A stretch of DNA of 64,000 nt from Ophiura sarsii (taxonomy: Eukaryota; Echinodermata; Ophiuroidea; Amphilepidida; Ophiuridae): assembly GCA_035610835.1 (NCBI GenBank), contig CM069442.1, forward strand, positions 3,087,353-3,151,352. The letters are read 5' to 3'. Below are positions 25,801-64,000 of this stretch, in pieces. Under the pieces are notes generated by a model, which had not been told where the DNA came from, searched no databases, and saw only the letters and a list, made by a program, of their open reading frames with translations. Each line of letters begins with the position of its first letter. Position 1 is the stretch's first letter. The translations under genes and the position numbers were made by a program.

Positions 25801-26580
25801 AGCCACTTGTATTGCAGTGATGTCTAATTAATTAGCAGTGAAATCAAGCGCTAAAACAGCCAAAAAAACTTCCAAATATGTTTAGCTGAATTTTGATCCT
25901 TTCCATGACAAAAAGACATTAATGCCATTTTGGCAAATTCCGTCACATTTTCTTGCTTTTTTTCATTTGAAACCAACCGTTTTAAGATATATCTGGTTTA
26001 CATCTCGGCTCAAAATGGACTATCATTGGGCTCTATTGCATTCAATAGTGAGTGATGCAACACCAACATTTGTCTTCTTCCATGGTGGACATCATCATAT
26101 ACAAATAAAATCTGACCACTGCTCTTTTTGGGCGAAATAAAAATATACACCAAAATATCAAGGTTGACCTTTTAAGCCATCATAGCATTTTTGGCCTGCA
26201 CATTCAAAAAGTATAAAATGGTAGACACACGCGCACGCACACACATATACCGACATCTCTTCTATTCTTTTGTTAAAAAATGTTAAGAAGCAATATTTTG
26301 AAGGATTAGTGTGAGGAAGATAGCCTTTGCAGTAGTTGCTACTTCAGTATCCAATATTGAGCTTGTGTTACGCAAAGGGCAGTACTTCGCGTGTGTATTA
26401 AACTTCCTCACACATATACCACTTCTCTTCAAACTATCCTTGATGACTCGCATGTGCAATAAAAAGGGTTACTTTCAATATTTGTTTATGAGTGTAGTTT
26501 ACGGGTATGGAGAAACAAAATGTAGTTACATGGAACAAAACTGGAATGTTTTTCTGCGTTTCCTCTCAATATTTCCAATA
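16900..26580. other. long intergenic stretch without a supported gene
   Basis: Open frames are short, lack family similarity and have no convincing splice context. A single mariner-type end (ACTGGGACACCCTGTA) lies near 18669-18684. A perfect DR1-type nuclear receptor site (TGACCTTTGACCT) lies at 20681-20693. TGACCT half-sites cluster at 25709-25760. A repeat at 23488-23560 recurs at 52503-52605. A TG/CA-rich patch lies near 26220-26250. Confidence 0.4.
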
Positions 26581-26582
26581 TA

Positions 26583-27025
26583 CCGTGATGCAATGTGGTA
26601 AAGGCGAGATGGACTGCTGCCGTGTCTATATTATCATTATCCCATAATGCAATATGGTACAGCTGGTAATTCTGTTGTCTCTTGTACATCCTAGATAGCA
26701 GTGAGACATCATGAGCAATGCATGATGGGGTACTACCCTATCTTCTCTCTGTGTTTCCATTATTCCATGATGCAATGTTGTATGGCCAGTAACCAGGTTA
26801 CCAAGTATTTCAGGTACATACATACCAAAGACAGCCTTTGGACAATGAGATGCTGACAAGTCATCTGTCCTTATTTTCATTATCCCATGATGCAATGGTG
26901 CAGCATGTAACTTTGTTATCGCTCATGTATCTCAGGAAGCAGGGAGAAACAATATGTATATTGCATGATGGGATTCTGCCATATCCTTGGTCCTTGTTTT
27001 AAATATCCCATGATGCAATGTGATG
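26583..27025. repeat. degenerate repeat of about 120 bp with ATGATGCAATG core
   Basis: CCATGATGCAATG-like cores recur near 26584, 26640, 26762, 26884 and 27008, at spacings of about 120 bp. Each is followed by similar text (GTAAC..., then TTCCATTATTCCATGATG). It directly adjoins the 48 bp array, whose first unit grows out of the last core. Confidence 0.65.
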
Positions 27026-27540
27026 GAGCCTGTATACTGACTATCATAATACATCCCAGGTAATAATGTGACGGAGCCTGTATACTGACTATCATAATAC
27101 ATCCCAGGTAATAATGTGACGGAGCCTGTATACTGACTATCATAATACATCCCAGGTAATAATGTGACGGAGCCTGTATACTGACTATCATAATACATCC
27201 CAGGTAATAATGTGACGGAGCCTGTATACTGACTATCATAATACATCCCAGGTAATAATGTGACGGAGCCTGTATACTGACTATCATAATACATCCCAGG
27301 TAATAATGTGACGGAGCCTGTATACTGACTATCATAATACATCCCAGGTAATAATGTGACGGAGCCTGTATACTGACTATCATAATACATCCCAGGTAAT
27401 AATGTGACGGAGCCTGTATACTGACTATCATAATACATCCCAGGTAATAATGTGATGGAGCCTGTATACTGACTATCATAATACATCCCAGGTAATAATG
27501 TGACGGAGCCTGTATACTGACTATCATAATACATCCCAGG
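27026..27540. repeat. 48 bp minisatellite, about 10.7 copies
   Basis: The units are almost identical, with only C/T changes in GTGACGGAGCC against GTGATGGAGCC. Because 48 is a multiple of three, frames of about 200 codons stay open on the - strand (a 16-residue repeat such as DSQYTGSVTLLPG). These are not treated as genes. The array lies about 200 bp past the PTEN stop, in its 3' UTR or 3' flank. Confidence 0.95.
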
Positions 27541-27744
27541 TAGCAGTCATTGTGTGCAATGCATGATGGGATTACTTAACTCAAAATGCCTTTTACTCAA
27601 CTGAATGCCTGTGCTGTACGCTCACCATTAAAATATGAAATAATAATATATTAAAAACAGCGTCCACGTCTAAGAAATGTCTAAGAGACATAGCACGTTG
27701 GGCATAGCCTGATCCCCCACTGAAGTTCAGTGTATAAACCATCA

Positions 27745-56640
<28,896 letters not shown>

Positions 56641-56660
56641 CCCTATTTTTGAAGAGAAAT

Positions 56661-56697
<37 letters not shown>
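56661..56697. repeat. G homopolymer of about 36 bases
   Basis: The run is flanked by GAGAAATG and TGGCGATACC. Length is unreliable in most sequencing data. Other G- or C-runs occur near 1183, 14190, 14581, 16140, 54121, 55010 and 59275. Confidence 0.85.
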
Positions 56698-56962
56698 GGC
56701 GATACCAGGGTCACTAGGGTTATTCACACACAATAATGGACAGTGTGCATGGACTAGGGTAGACACTGGGAATAAGCATGATATAATCAAGAAGATACAT
56801 CAAGTCCCCCTGAATAATAATGGACATGGTATGTTGTCATTATTCCTTGTCCTAAGGACAAAATAGACTATGCAATAATAAAATGTACTTCCTTTTTGCA
56901 TTAAATTACTGCTAGGACACGTTCTTGTTGTTGATCAAATAGACCTTGTCTAGGGGATATAC

Positions 56963-57351
56963 CCGGGGGGGGGGTACTCACCCAAGACGGTATACGGGGG
57001 TGTGCCGCTCTAATGGGTAGCTTTTTGGGCACAAAATCCCTAAACATGGGGTATGATTTTGTGCTGGATATCCCTAATAATGGGGTCACTTTTTACAAAT
57101 GGGTCTATTTTCGCGATTTTTTTCTTCTATTTTCGCGAAAATGTGCAAAAATTAGGTCTATTTTCGCGAAAAATTGCGAAAAATTGGTCTATTTTCGCGA
57201 AAATTTGCGAAAAATAGGTCTAAAATGAAGCAAAACCCCTAAAAATGGGTACCGATTTTTCCAAAATCACCCCTAAAAATGGGTATGGGTTTTGAATCTC
57301 CAGCGGCACACCCCCGACCAAACCAAATCCGAGTACCCCCCCCCCCCGGGG
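56963..57351. mobile_element. MITE with CCGGGGGGGTACTC ends and 8 bp TSD
   Basis: The ends (GGGGTACTC...GAGTACCCC) are inverted. GGATATAC repeats flank it (56955-56962 and 57352-57359). The core has internal repeats of TATTTTCGCGAAAA and inverted GTGTGCCGCT/AGCGGCACAC. It is built like 13713-14100 but its sequence differs. Confidence 0.8.
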
Positions 57352-57725
57352 GGATATACAGTAAATATTTTATATAACACCATGTTATGGCCTTTATTTA
57401 GAGAGGGGATGACCAGATGCGAGCTATACAAGACCACTCCAGAGACAATTCAAAGTGTCTTACAAACCTGGAGGGGTCAGTTTGTATATCACTCAACCCA
57501 TTCACCAGCTTCAGGACTAAACCTAAGTATACATGCAGCCTGTCAACAATGGGGCCCACATGGTTTATGATAAGGAGTACCTAGTAAAAACCAAAACCGC
57601 ATTTTGGAGAAAAAAGAAGAAAAAAACTAGAAAATGTGTTTACTTATAATTTTACCATCAATCAAAAAGCACCAGATGCAAATAGCTATATTTTAGTCCA
57701 ACCTTTCTGCCCAACTAATTTTAAT

Positions 57726-57834
57726 CAAGTAAATTCCTTGGTGCATATGATATTTCTAAATCCTGATATCTAGATTGTTAAAACAATCTAGATATCAGGA
57801 ATAAATATTTCATATGCACCAAGGAATTTACTTG
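57726..57834. repeat. 109 bp near-perfect palindrome
   Basis: CAAGTAAATTCCTTGGTGCA at the left mirrors TGCACCAAGGAATTTACTTG at the right. The central arms TCCTGATATCTAGATTGTT and AACAATCTAGATATCAGGA have almost no spacer. A few mismatches lie near TATTTCTAAA/ATAAATATTT. Confidence 0.85.
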
Positions 57835-59198
57835 GCCAGACAAGAACACTTCAAGATGTCCAACTTTAACCCTCAACTTCCAGGGGCAATCAGGCAGGCT
57901 ATCAAATGGTGTAGTTTTTCCATAGATAGGATTTCCATGATAAGGGATTCACCGTCTATGGTTTTTCAAGCTGACCAGTTGGCACAACAGTTAGGTGTCT
58001 GACTTCCACTTCCTGGAACCACAGAAAATGCATCATATTGCTGCATTGCATGGAAGAGACATGTACTGACCTAGCTCAGAAAACCCCAAAGCCAAAATGA
58101 ATATCTCATCGTGTGAATGCAACAATGTTGTAAGTGATATTTTCGGCTAAATTTAGTTATTTATGGAAATATAGGCGAATCCACATATTTTAAGCCATTT
58201 TACAAGTCTTGAAATCGGATTTTTTTATTTTTAATCAAAATTATTAAGCTTGTTAAACAATAAATAAATTAACGAAATTGAAAACAAACATGTATGTATA
58301 ATGTATAATGACCAAAATGTTACTTACGACATTCTTGCAGCGACCTTGCATCATCTCTGACGTTAATGTTGAGAAAAAGTGATGAGCAGTCAGTCCCTAC
58401 ACTACACCTAATGTATAGCAGAGACTACCTAGAAGCACTCTCCAACTCTCACATAAATGCTATAGTCCAATTCATAATTGAACGAGCAACACGCATGCAG
58501 CACAAAGATAATCATACCCGAAATGATCACGCTCATGGTTGTGCACGCTTCACGCAATGTACGCAATACGCTGCTACAATGTGTTCGTTCAATTATAAAT
58601 CCGACTATAGTATAAAGTGACCAGTCCCTACAAATAATTGTAGAACTTATAATACTTGAAGGTAGCAGCTCTAATTCAAGTGCCAGCGTTAATATTCAAG
58701 TTTTCAGGTGAGGGAAGAGCAACTTGCGCATGGGGAGGTTACATGTAAACTTGGGGAGGTTACATGTACTGCAAAGTGGTAGTACAGTTGTAGGTATGCA
58801 GAAGAACTCTCTTTCATTTTTCATTTTTTCAGATCAAATGTGACTGCAAACTAAAAAGTACATGTTGGCGACTGCCGATCATGCTACGATTTGGGCCAAA
58901 GACTGACCACTCACGATATAAGTAACAAAATCCTTTAATGCATTGCAGAAATCTCTTAAAACCAAGAGTTCTGAAGTGTCCATCCAGCCACATCGACTCC
59001 TGAATCCTGCAAAATATGTTATTCAATACATGAGAAGGCGATATTGAGCTTCAAACCACTGCCAACAGTAATCAGATCAGGGAATATATGAAAACACTAC
59101 TCATCATGCAGTCATACAAAAAGATTAAATCAATATACATGTATCAAATTGAGTTCTGAATTGCGTATTGATATTTATATTATATTGAATGGCTTTGA

Positions 59199-59256
59199 GG
59201 GTGATACAAGTTCGACGAGTGCAATATTTCTATAGAGAGTGCATTCTTGTATCACC
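59199..59256. repeat. hairpin with GGGTGATACAAG ends
   Basis: GGGTGATACAAG and CTTGTATCACCC enclose a short loop with GAGTGCAATATTTC. It is followed by a C-run (59275-59291). No function is assigned. Confidence 0.6.
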
Positions 59257-59943
59257 CGGGTGCGCTTCTAACAGTCCCCCCCCCCCCCCCCAACTGGTTT
59301 CACCCCTGGGGAGAGGAGATTCAGATAGGGGATTCCCTCATTGACATATCAAACTCCTGATCCCATGTTCCTTATTGTGAAATAGTTAACTCTCATTACA
59401 TCCCATCATGGTATTGATGTCCAATTCAAAGGAGAGTGACTAACCACCTTTCAAATGAAGGCTACCTGTAATCAACCCTCTAATCCCCTACCCCCTTGAT
59501 TTCTCACAAAGTCATCCCTTACAATGTAATTTGAATAGACTCAAGTTCAAAAGGTCTAGCGAAGAGAAACCTGATCTTATGGGTGGACAGCGGGAGTATA
59601 GGAAGGCAATCCAAACCACTGTTGCCGCACTGCACAATTAAATAGCTTAATTGGGCTGTATTTTGAAACAATAAGAAGCACACACGGTTGCAATTACCCC
59701 ACCACATACCGGTATGTACATTTGTAGGTCCTACGTGTACACTTTCAAATGTAGTGACTACCTGCCATTGAACTCTTCAAATGTAAGTGTCTTCAATACC
59801 ACAGAGAAGGGAAGTACAATTTGTACACTTCATTTGAAGGAGTGAATTTAGTAGATTGTATTAAATACACCAAAGAAGAACATCTCCGAGATTAGCATAT
59901 TCGTGCTGCTATACCCTAAGAAATGGATTGAAATTGGTAGGTA

Positions 59944-61333
59944 CAGGGTGTCCCAGAATGATTTACACCGTGTTTGAAAAATATATAAAACAACATTGCA
60001 GTCCCGGTCTTATGCCTGCAATATGATAGGGAACATGTTTTCTACTAACTCTGTTAATTTCATCAAAAATATCTGTATTCGTTCCAATATGGCATGATAT
60101 TATTGAAACACAAACTAAACTCCAAAACTTCCGCTTAAGAAAGTATGATATAAAATGTATAAATCATTCAAGCAGAACAATTTCCTCGCACCATTCAAAT
60201 ATTGCTATCATCAACAGTTGATATTTATTAATTTGGTAGTGAAATTTAAAAAATAGGGACAGCGGTCCCAAATAGGTCGTCCGTTTATGGGTAGATTAAA
60301 CAAGGTGGTTCTCAAACCACAGGCATCAGGCAAATTGATTAGACATTGATAATATGAAGACAACATGGTGACATAATAAGTAAGCATCATAATATAATGT
60401 AAATAAATAAACATCCTGGGGTTTGGTTGCAATTGTTTACCTGATTAAATGTAATCAATTTTACATATGCAGCCACTTTTACATTGACCTCAGATGACCT
60501 CTGACCTAGGTATGTGACCTTTGACCTCATTAACATATGAAGGTTTCCATGTTGCATCGATGACTCAAGTTTGGTTGCAATTGGTCATTGTATGGAAAAG
60601 AAATGGACAAATGTAATCAATTTTACATATGCAGCCACTTTTACATCTTGACCTAAGATGACCTTTGACCTTGGTATGTGACCTTTGACCTCATTAATAT
60701 ATGAAGGTTTCCATGTTGCATCGATGACTCAAGTTTGGTTGTAATTGGTCATTGTATGGAAAAGAAATGGACAAATGTAATCAATTTTACATGCAGCCAC
60801 TTTTACATCTTGACCTCAAATGACCTTTGACCTTGGTATGTGACCTTTGACCTCATTAACATATGAAGGTTTCCATGTTGCATCTATGACCCAAGTTTGG
60901 TTACAATTGGTGATTGTATGGAAACAAAATGGACAAAACAAAAAGTGTATACCAAATTGTTGACACACACACCGCCCCTGACACAGACAGACTACATACA
61001 CGAAGGATGCAGCCATAAGGTCTCTCTCCTACGGACGACCTAAAAAGGACACAGCAAATTACCTGCACATCATTGAAATCAAGCTTAGTGCCGAAAATGG
61101 TCAATGATTTTTTGAGTTTCAAAAGAGGTAATTTTGGGTCAAACTTGGAATTAACCGTTTTTACAAAAGAGTCCATAATTTCTGTCAGAAAAATCAGATT
61201 TTTTAAATTCAAAATTTGTAAGAAAGCTAAATATTTATGTTAGAATCATAGGTGCTTTGACCAATAACTATGGTATTCATAGCTAAATAAATAAATACAC
61301 CTTTCCAGGTATAAACCATTCTGGGACACTATG
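59944..61333. mobile_element. mariner-like element with TA flanks
   Basis: The left end CAGGGTGTCCCAGAATGATT mirrors the right end, read inverted as CATAGTGTCCCAGAATGGTT. TA pairs lie at 59942-59943 and 61334-61335. It carries a three-copy 163 bp repeat (60451-60932). A - strand frame at 60901-61212 has no recognised family and no DDE motif. The solo end near 18669-18684 is of the same type. Confidence 0.7.
60451..60932. repeat. about 163 bp tandem repeat, three copies, with DR1 sites
   Basis: Copies start at about 60451, 60613 and 60777 with GTAATCAATTTTACAT. Each includes a perfect TGACCTTTGACCT (60515-60527, 60679-60691, 60841-60853) and further TGACCT half-sites. That is the DR1 form bound by HNF4, RXR and COUP-TF receptors, if it is used at all. 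Confidence 0.8.
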
Positions 61334-61339
61334 TATTTC

Positions 61340-64000
61340 TTGTATTATAAATGTTTAGTAGTTCCTAAATTGGGCTACTTGTATGTCAATTCATTATTGG
61401 CAACACTGCAGGAAGACAATCCAAACACTAGGGAATCCAATATGAACCGACCAACCAGGCCTACCCGCCCCAAAATAGAATCACTGTACAAGAGCACTCT
61501 CCTATCGTTTTAACCCTATCTCATTACACTATATAACGACTAATGAGCTGGGCAAATCACTGTGATAGCTTTGTGTATAGCTGTATGACTCCTTGCTTTG
61601 ACAGCAGTCACAAGGGGAATTCAACTATTATAGCCTGTGTATAATATGAATGGCAGGATGAATGAAATATTATAATTGTCAAGATTTCAGGACACCCTAC
61701 TTATTATTTTTGTAAATTGCTCTATGTATACAGTATACATGTACTTTAGTTGCGTGAAAACCAGGTATGACCAGCTATTGTAAAGTAACCCTTCATAATT
61801 TCAAACCAGTATTTAAGCAGCGAACCCATTAAAACACTCTACCTGAAGATCCATTGTAACTAAAAGCTTTATTGCACAATGAATGATTCCTATTAGTATT
61901 ACACATTGCACCATAACTGCTCCAACATGTCATGGGAAAAGACTCACTTTAGAGACTGAAACTTTATACACAACGTGAGAGGAAGAAACAAAATCATAAC
62001 TGTAAAAGTGCACATTTTCGTGCTGCATTTATTTTCGCTCTTTTCACGCTCGAAGCATCTACTGCGAAAATTATAACACGCATATTTGCTTCTTTTGCGT
62101 TTAGGTCTATGTGATGAAGCTACAAATCTGGAATTTGCAAACATGCAGAACAGTTTGACATGAACAACGTGTGACAAATTAATTGCGCACAATTACCACT
62201 TTTACAGTATTGAAGACAATAATATCTTGGACTGGAAATGTTAATTATTCTTGTAAATTTGCACGAATGGGTCACATGGTGAAAAATTCAGGATTTGGAC
62301 AAAATTTTCCCGGTGTGAGGGTGGTACTAAGGCAACAACCAACCCATGACCAACCCATGTTTTTTGAATTTTTCCACACAAAAAAATCCAAAATGTTCAC
62401 GAAAATTTTAAAAAACCAAAAACAAATACAACTGACCGACCCTACCTGAGAGGTCCGTGTGCCCATGCAACAGGGAGGGATCGCCTAAAGCATGAAATTT
62501 CTCCAAGGTAAACTAATTAGAATAGCATTTCCTTGAAATAAGACTCTATGATTAGTGCATTTAATGCAATATCATTTTACAATTCCTCTTTCCTGTCATT
62601 GGACTTTCCTTATTCGCTTGGTGGTTGTAATACTGTAAAGCATGAAATGTTTGTGTGCATCAAAATGTTTGCCAATCTCAAGAGTGCAGCTGACTCTGGA
62701 CATTTTCATGCGCACAAGTATTTTGCTTTTGTAAAGGCCTGTAATGACTTCTCAACACATTGGCAACATTTTAATGCCGCGAAAAAAGTCTGTGATTCAC
62801 GAAATTGTAATGCCGTGAACATGTCATGCTTTACCGTATAACCGTGGCCACTGTTATTAAATTATCACTTTTTGTCGATCTTATTTTCTGATAAAACAAA
62901 TGTGGATGAATAACTTTCTCTGCAATGAAATCTCTGTCCATTCACTTCACATACATGATACTGTATTGGAAAATGTGAGGTTTTTTTACGACATATGTGT
63001 GTACTTTTCATGCAGCGAGACGGATACATAACACACACAAATATTGAAAAAAGTAGATGAGATCCTAGTTTCGTGAAAAACAATGGCAAAAATAGCGACC
63101 AGGGGTAGAATTTCGGCGCGAATCGATTCAGGAACAAAGCAGCGGGAATCAAATCTATGCACATTTATTTCAAATTAGAAATAAATAAACAATTATCCAC
63201 ACAAAACTAACAATCTTTTTACTGTATCTATTAGTAATAGATCCACAATATGTTCCCATCTTATTCCAAACCATGTCAGCTGCCTGGCTATTAATAAAAG
63301 GTTCAAAATTCTCATTTGATTAATTATGACGTCACTCCTCAATGAAGATCCACCGTTACTATGACGTCGGTATTTCTAAGACAAAAAACCTCTGCCGTGT
63401 TACTTATTGAGTGAAAGGGAGGAGAAATCAAGGCTCTGACAGTGTTGCCAATAGATAATATGCCCATATAGCTGGTATGTAGCCCAATACATTGAGAAAT
63501 AGCCCTATATGGGACAAGACAATGTTGAAAAAAACCCACCCTGTTCTACGGGCCCGACCGACCCATTTATAGATCTGAGGTACACATGATTGAAAGCATG
63601 CAAGAACATTCAGGTTAAATAAAGCAAATAATTAAATTAAATTTGCCTAATTAACCAAATTCATGTCAATTTTTGTGTGTTAAAATCATCCATTTTGGTA
63701 TTTTAGTAAACATTTACATTTGTGTAAGGCTAATGAAATATGATACCAAGTTTCCTGTTTCATATTTTTTCATGAATGAGTAGGGGACTATTTCATCATT
63801 CAATATTTTCAAATTTTCAATATCAGCTCAAAGTTAAGTGTGGAATGCTATATTTTGAGGCCAGAAACAAAATAAATAATGACCAGGCTTCATTTATGAT
63901 GGGACCCAGTCACTGGGTCCCAGTGGCAAATGACGTATAAATAAATGTGAACGTATACGTGGTGGTGTTTGGTCGATTCATAGCAGGGTTCACGTGTACA
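61340..64000. other. right end of window, no gene recognised
   Basis: AT-rich DNA with short frames only. A repeat piece with GACCGACCCTACCTGAGAGG lies at about 62330-62475. Another with ACCCTGTTCTACGGGCCCG lies at about 63538-63570. Both are related to the edges of the element at 46219-49657. The PTEN N-terminal exon was searched for on the - strand and not seen. Confidence 0.4.

Noticed and set aside
26916..27534. Two - strand frames of about 200 codons
   Set aside because: Both arise from a 48 bp minisatellite free of stops in two frames. There is no start context or similarity.
60901..61212. - strand frame with LKKSLTIFGTKLDFNDVQ followed by GTAATT
   Set aside because: It looks mildly coding, but it lies inside a mariner-like element, matches no family I recognise and has no transposase motif.

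Overview
The window is nuclear DNA of an animal: AT-rich, intron-rich and crowded with MITEs and minisatellites. Two genes are recognisable by protein similarity, and they converge. NOLC1 (Nopp140) is on the + strand (3103-11031) and its 5' part lies before the window. PTEN is on the - strand (52020 down to 27745) and its first coding exon was not found, so it is probably beyond the right-hand part of the window. PTEN has a vertebrate-like domain order and intron pattern, and the DNA carries hAT-like, mariner-like and tRNA-SINE repeats. This suggests an invertebrate deuterostome (echinoderm, hemichordate or amphioxus-like). That placement is inference; no species can be named.

Layout. 1-3102: 5' intron or flank of NOLC1, with a palindromic element split by a small hAT-like insertion. 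3103-11031: NOLC1 in four visible coding exons. The first is a 2.3 kb exon of Ser/acidic and Lys/Pro repeats; the last two encode the conserved C-terminal domain. 11032-27700: intergenic, no supported gene, with several MITEs and one CpG-rich promoter-like patch. 27745-52020: PTEN exons 2-9 by human numbering, in eight coding blocks covering Tyr27 to the stop. They give a complete phosphatase domain, C2 domain, acidic phospho-tail and PDZ ligand. 52021-64000: probably PTEN intron 1 or upstream DNA, with transposon remnants only.

The most unusual feature occurs in both genes. A tandem array starts exactly across an exon/5' splice site: 25 bp units at NOLC1 exon 9029-9124, and about 95 bp units at PTEN exon 39108-39311. 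In each case the functional junction is the first unit of the array, it alone keeps a GT donor, and the intronic copies carry GC, AT or lost donors. Most of the larger PTEN introns also hold minisatellites (15, 30-32, 48 and 109 bp units), and another 48 bp array lies just past its stop codon. NOLC1 acts in the nucleolus and Cajal bodies in snoRNP and Pol I biology. PTEN is a PtdIns(3,4,5)P3 3-phosphatase. No functional partnership between them is implied, but both map to human 10q, so their adjacency may reflect old linkage.
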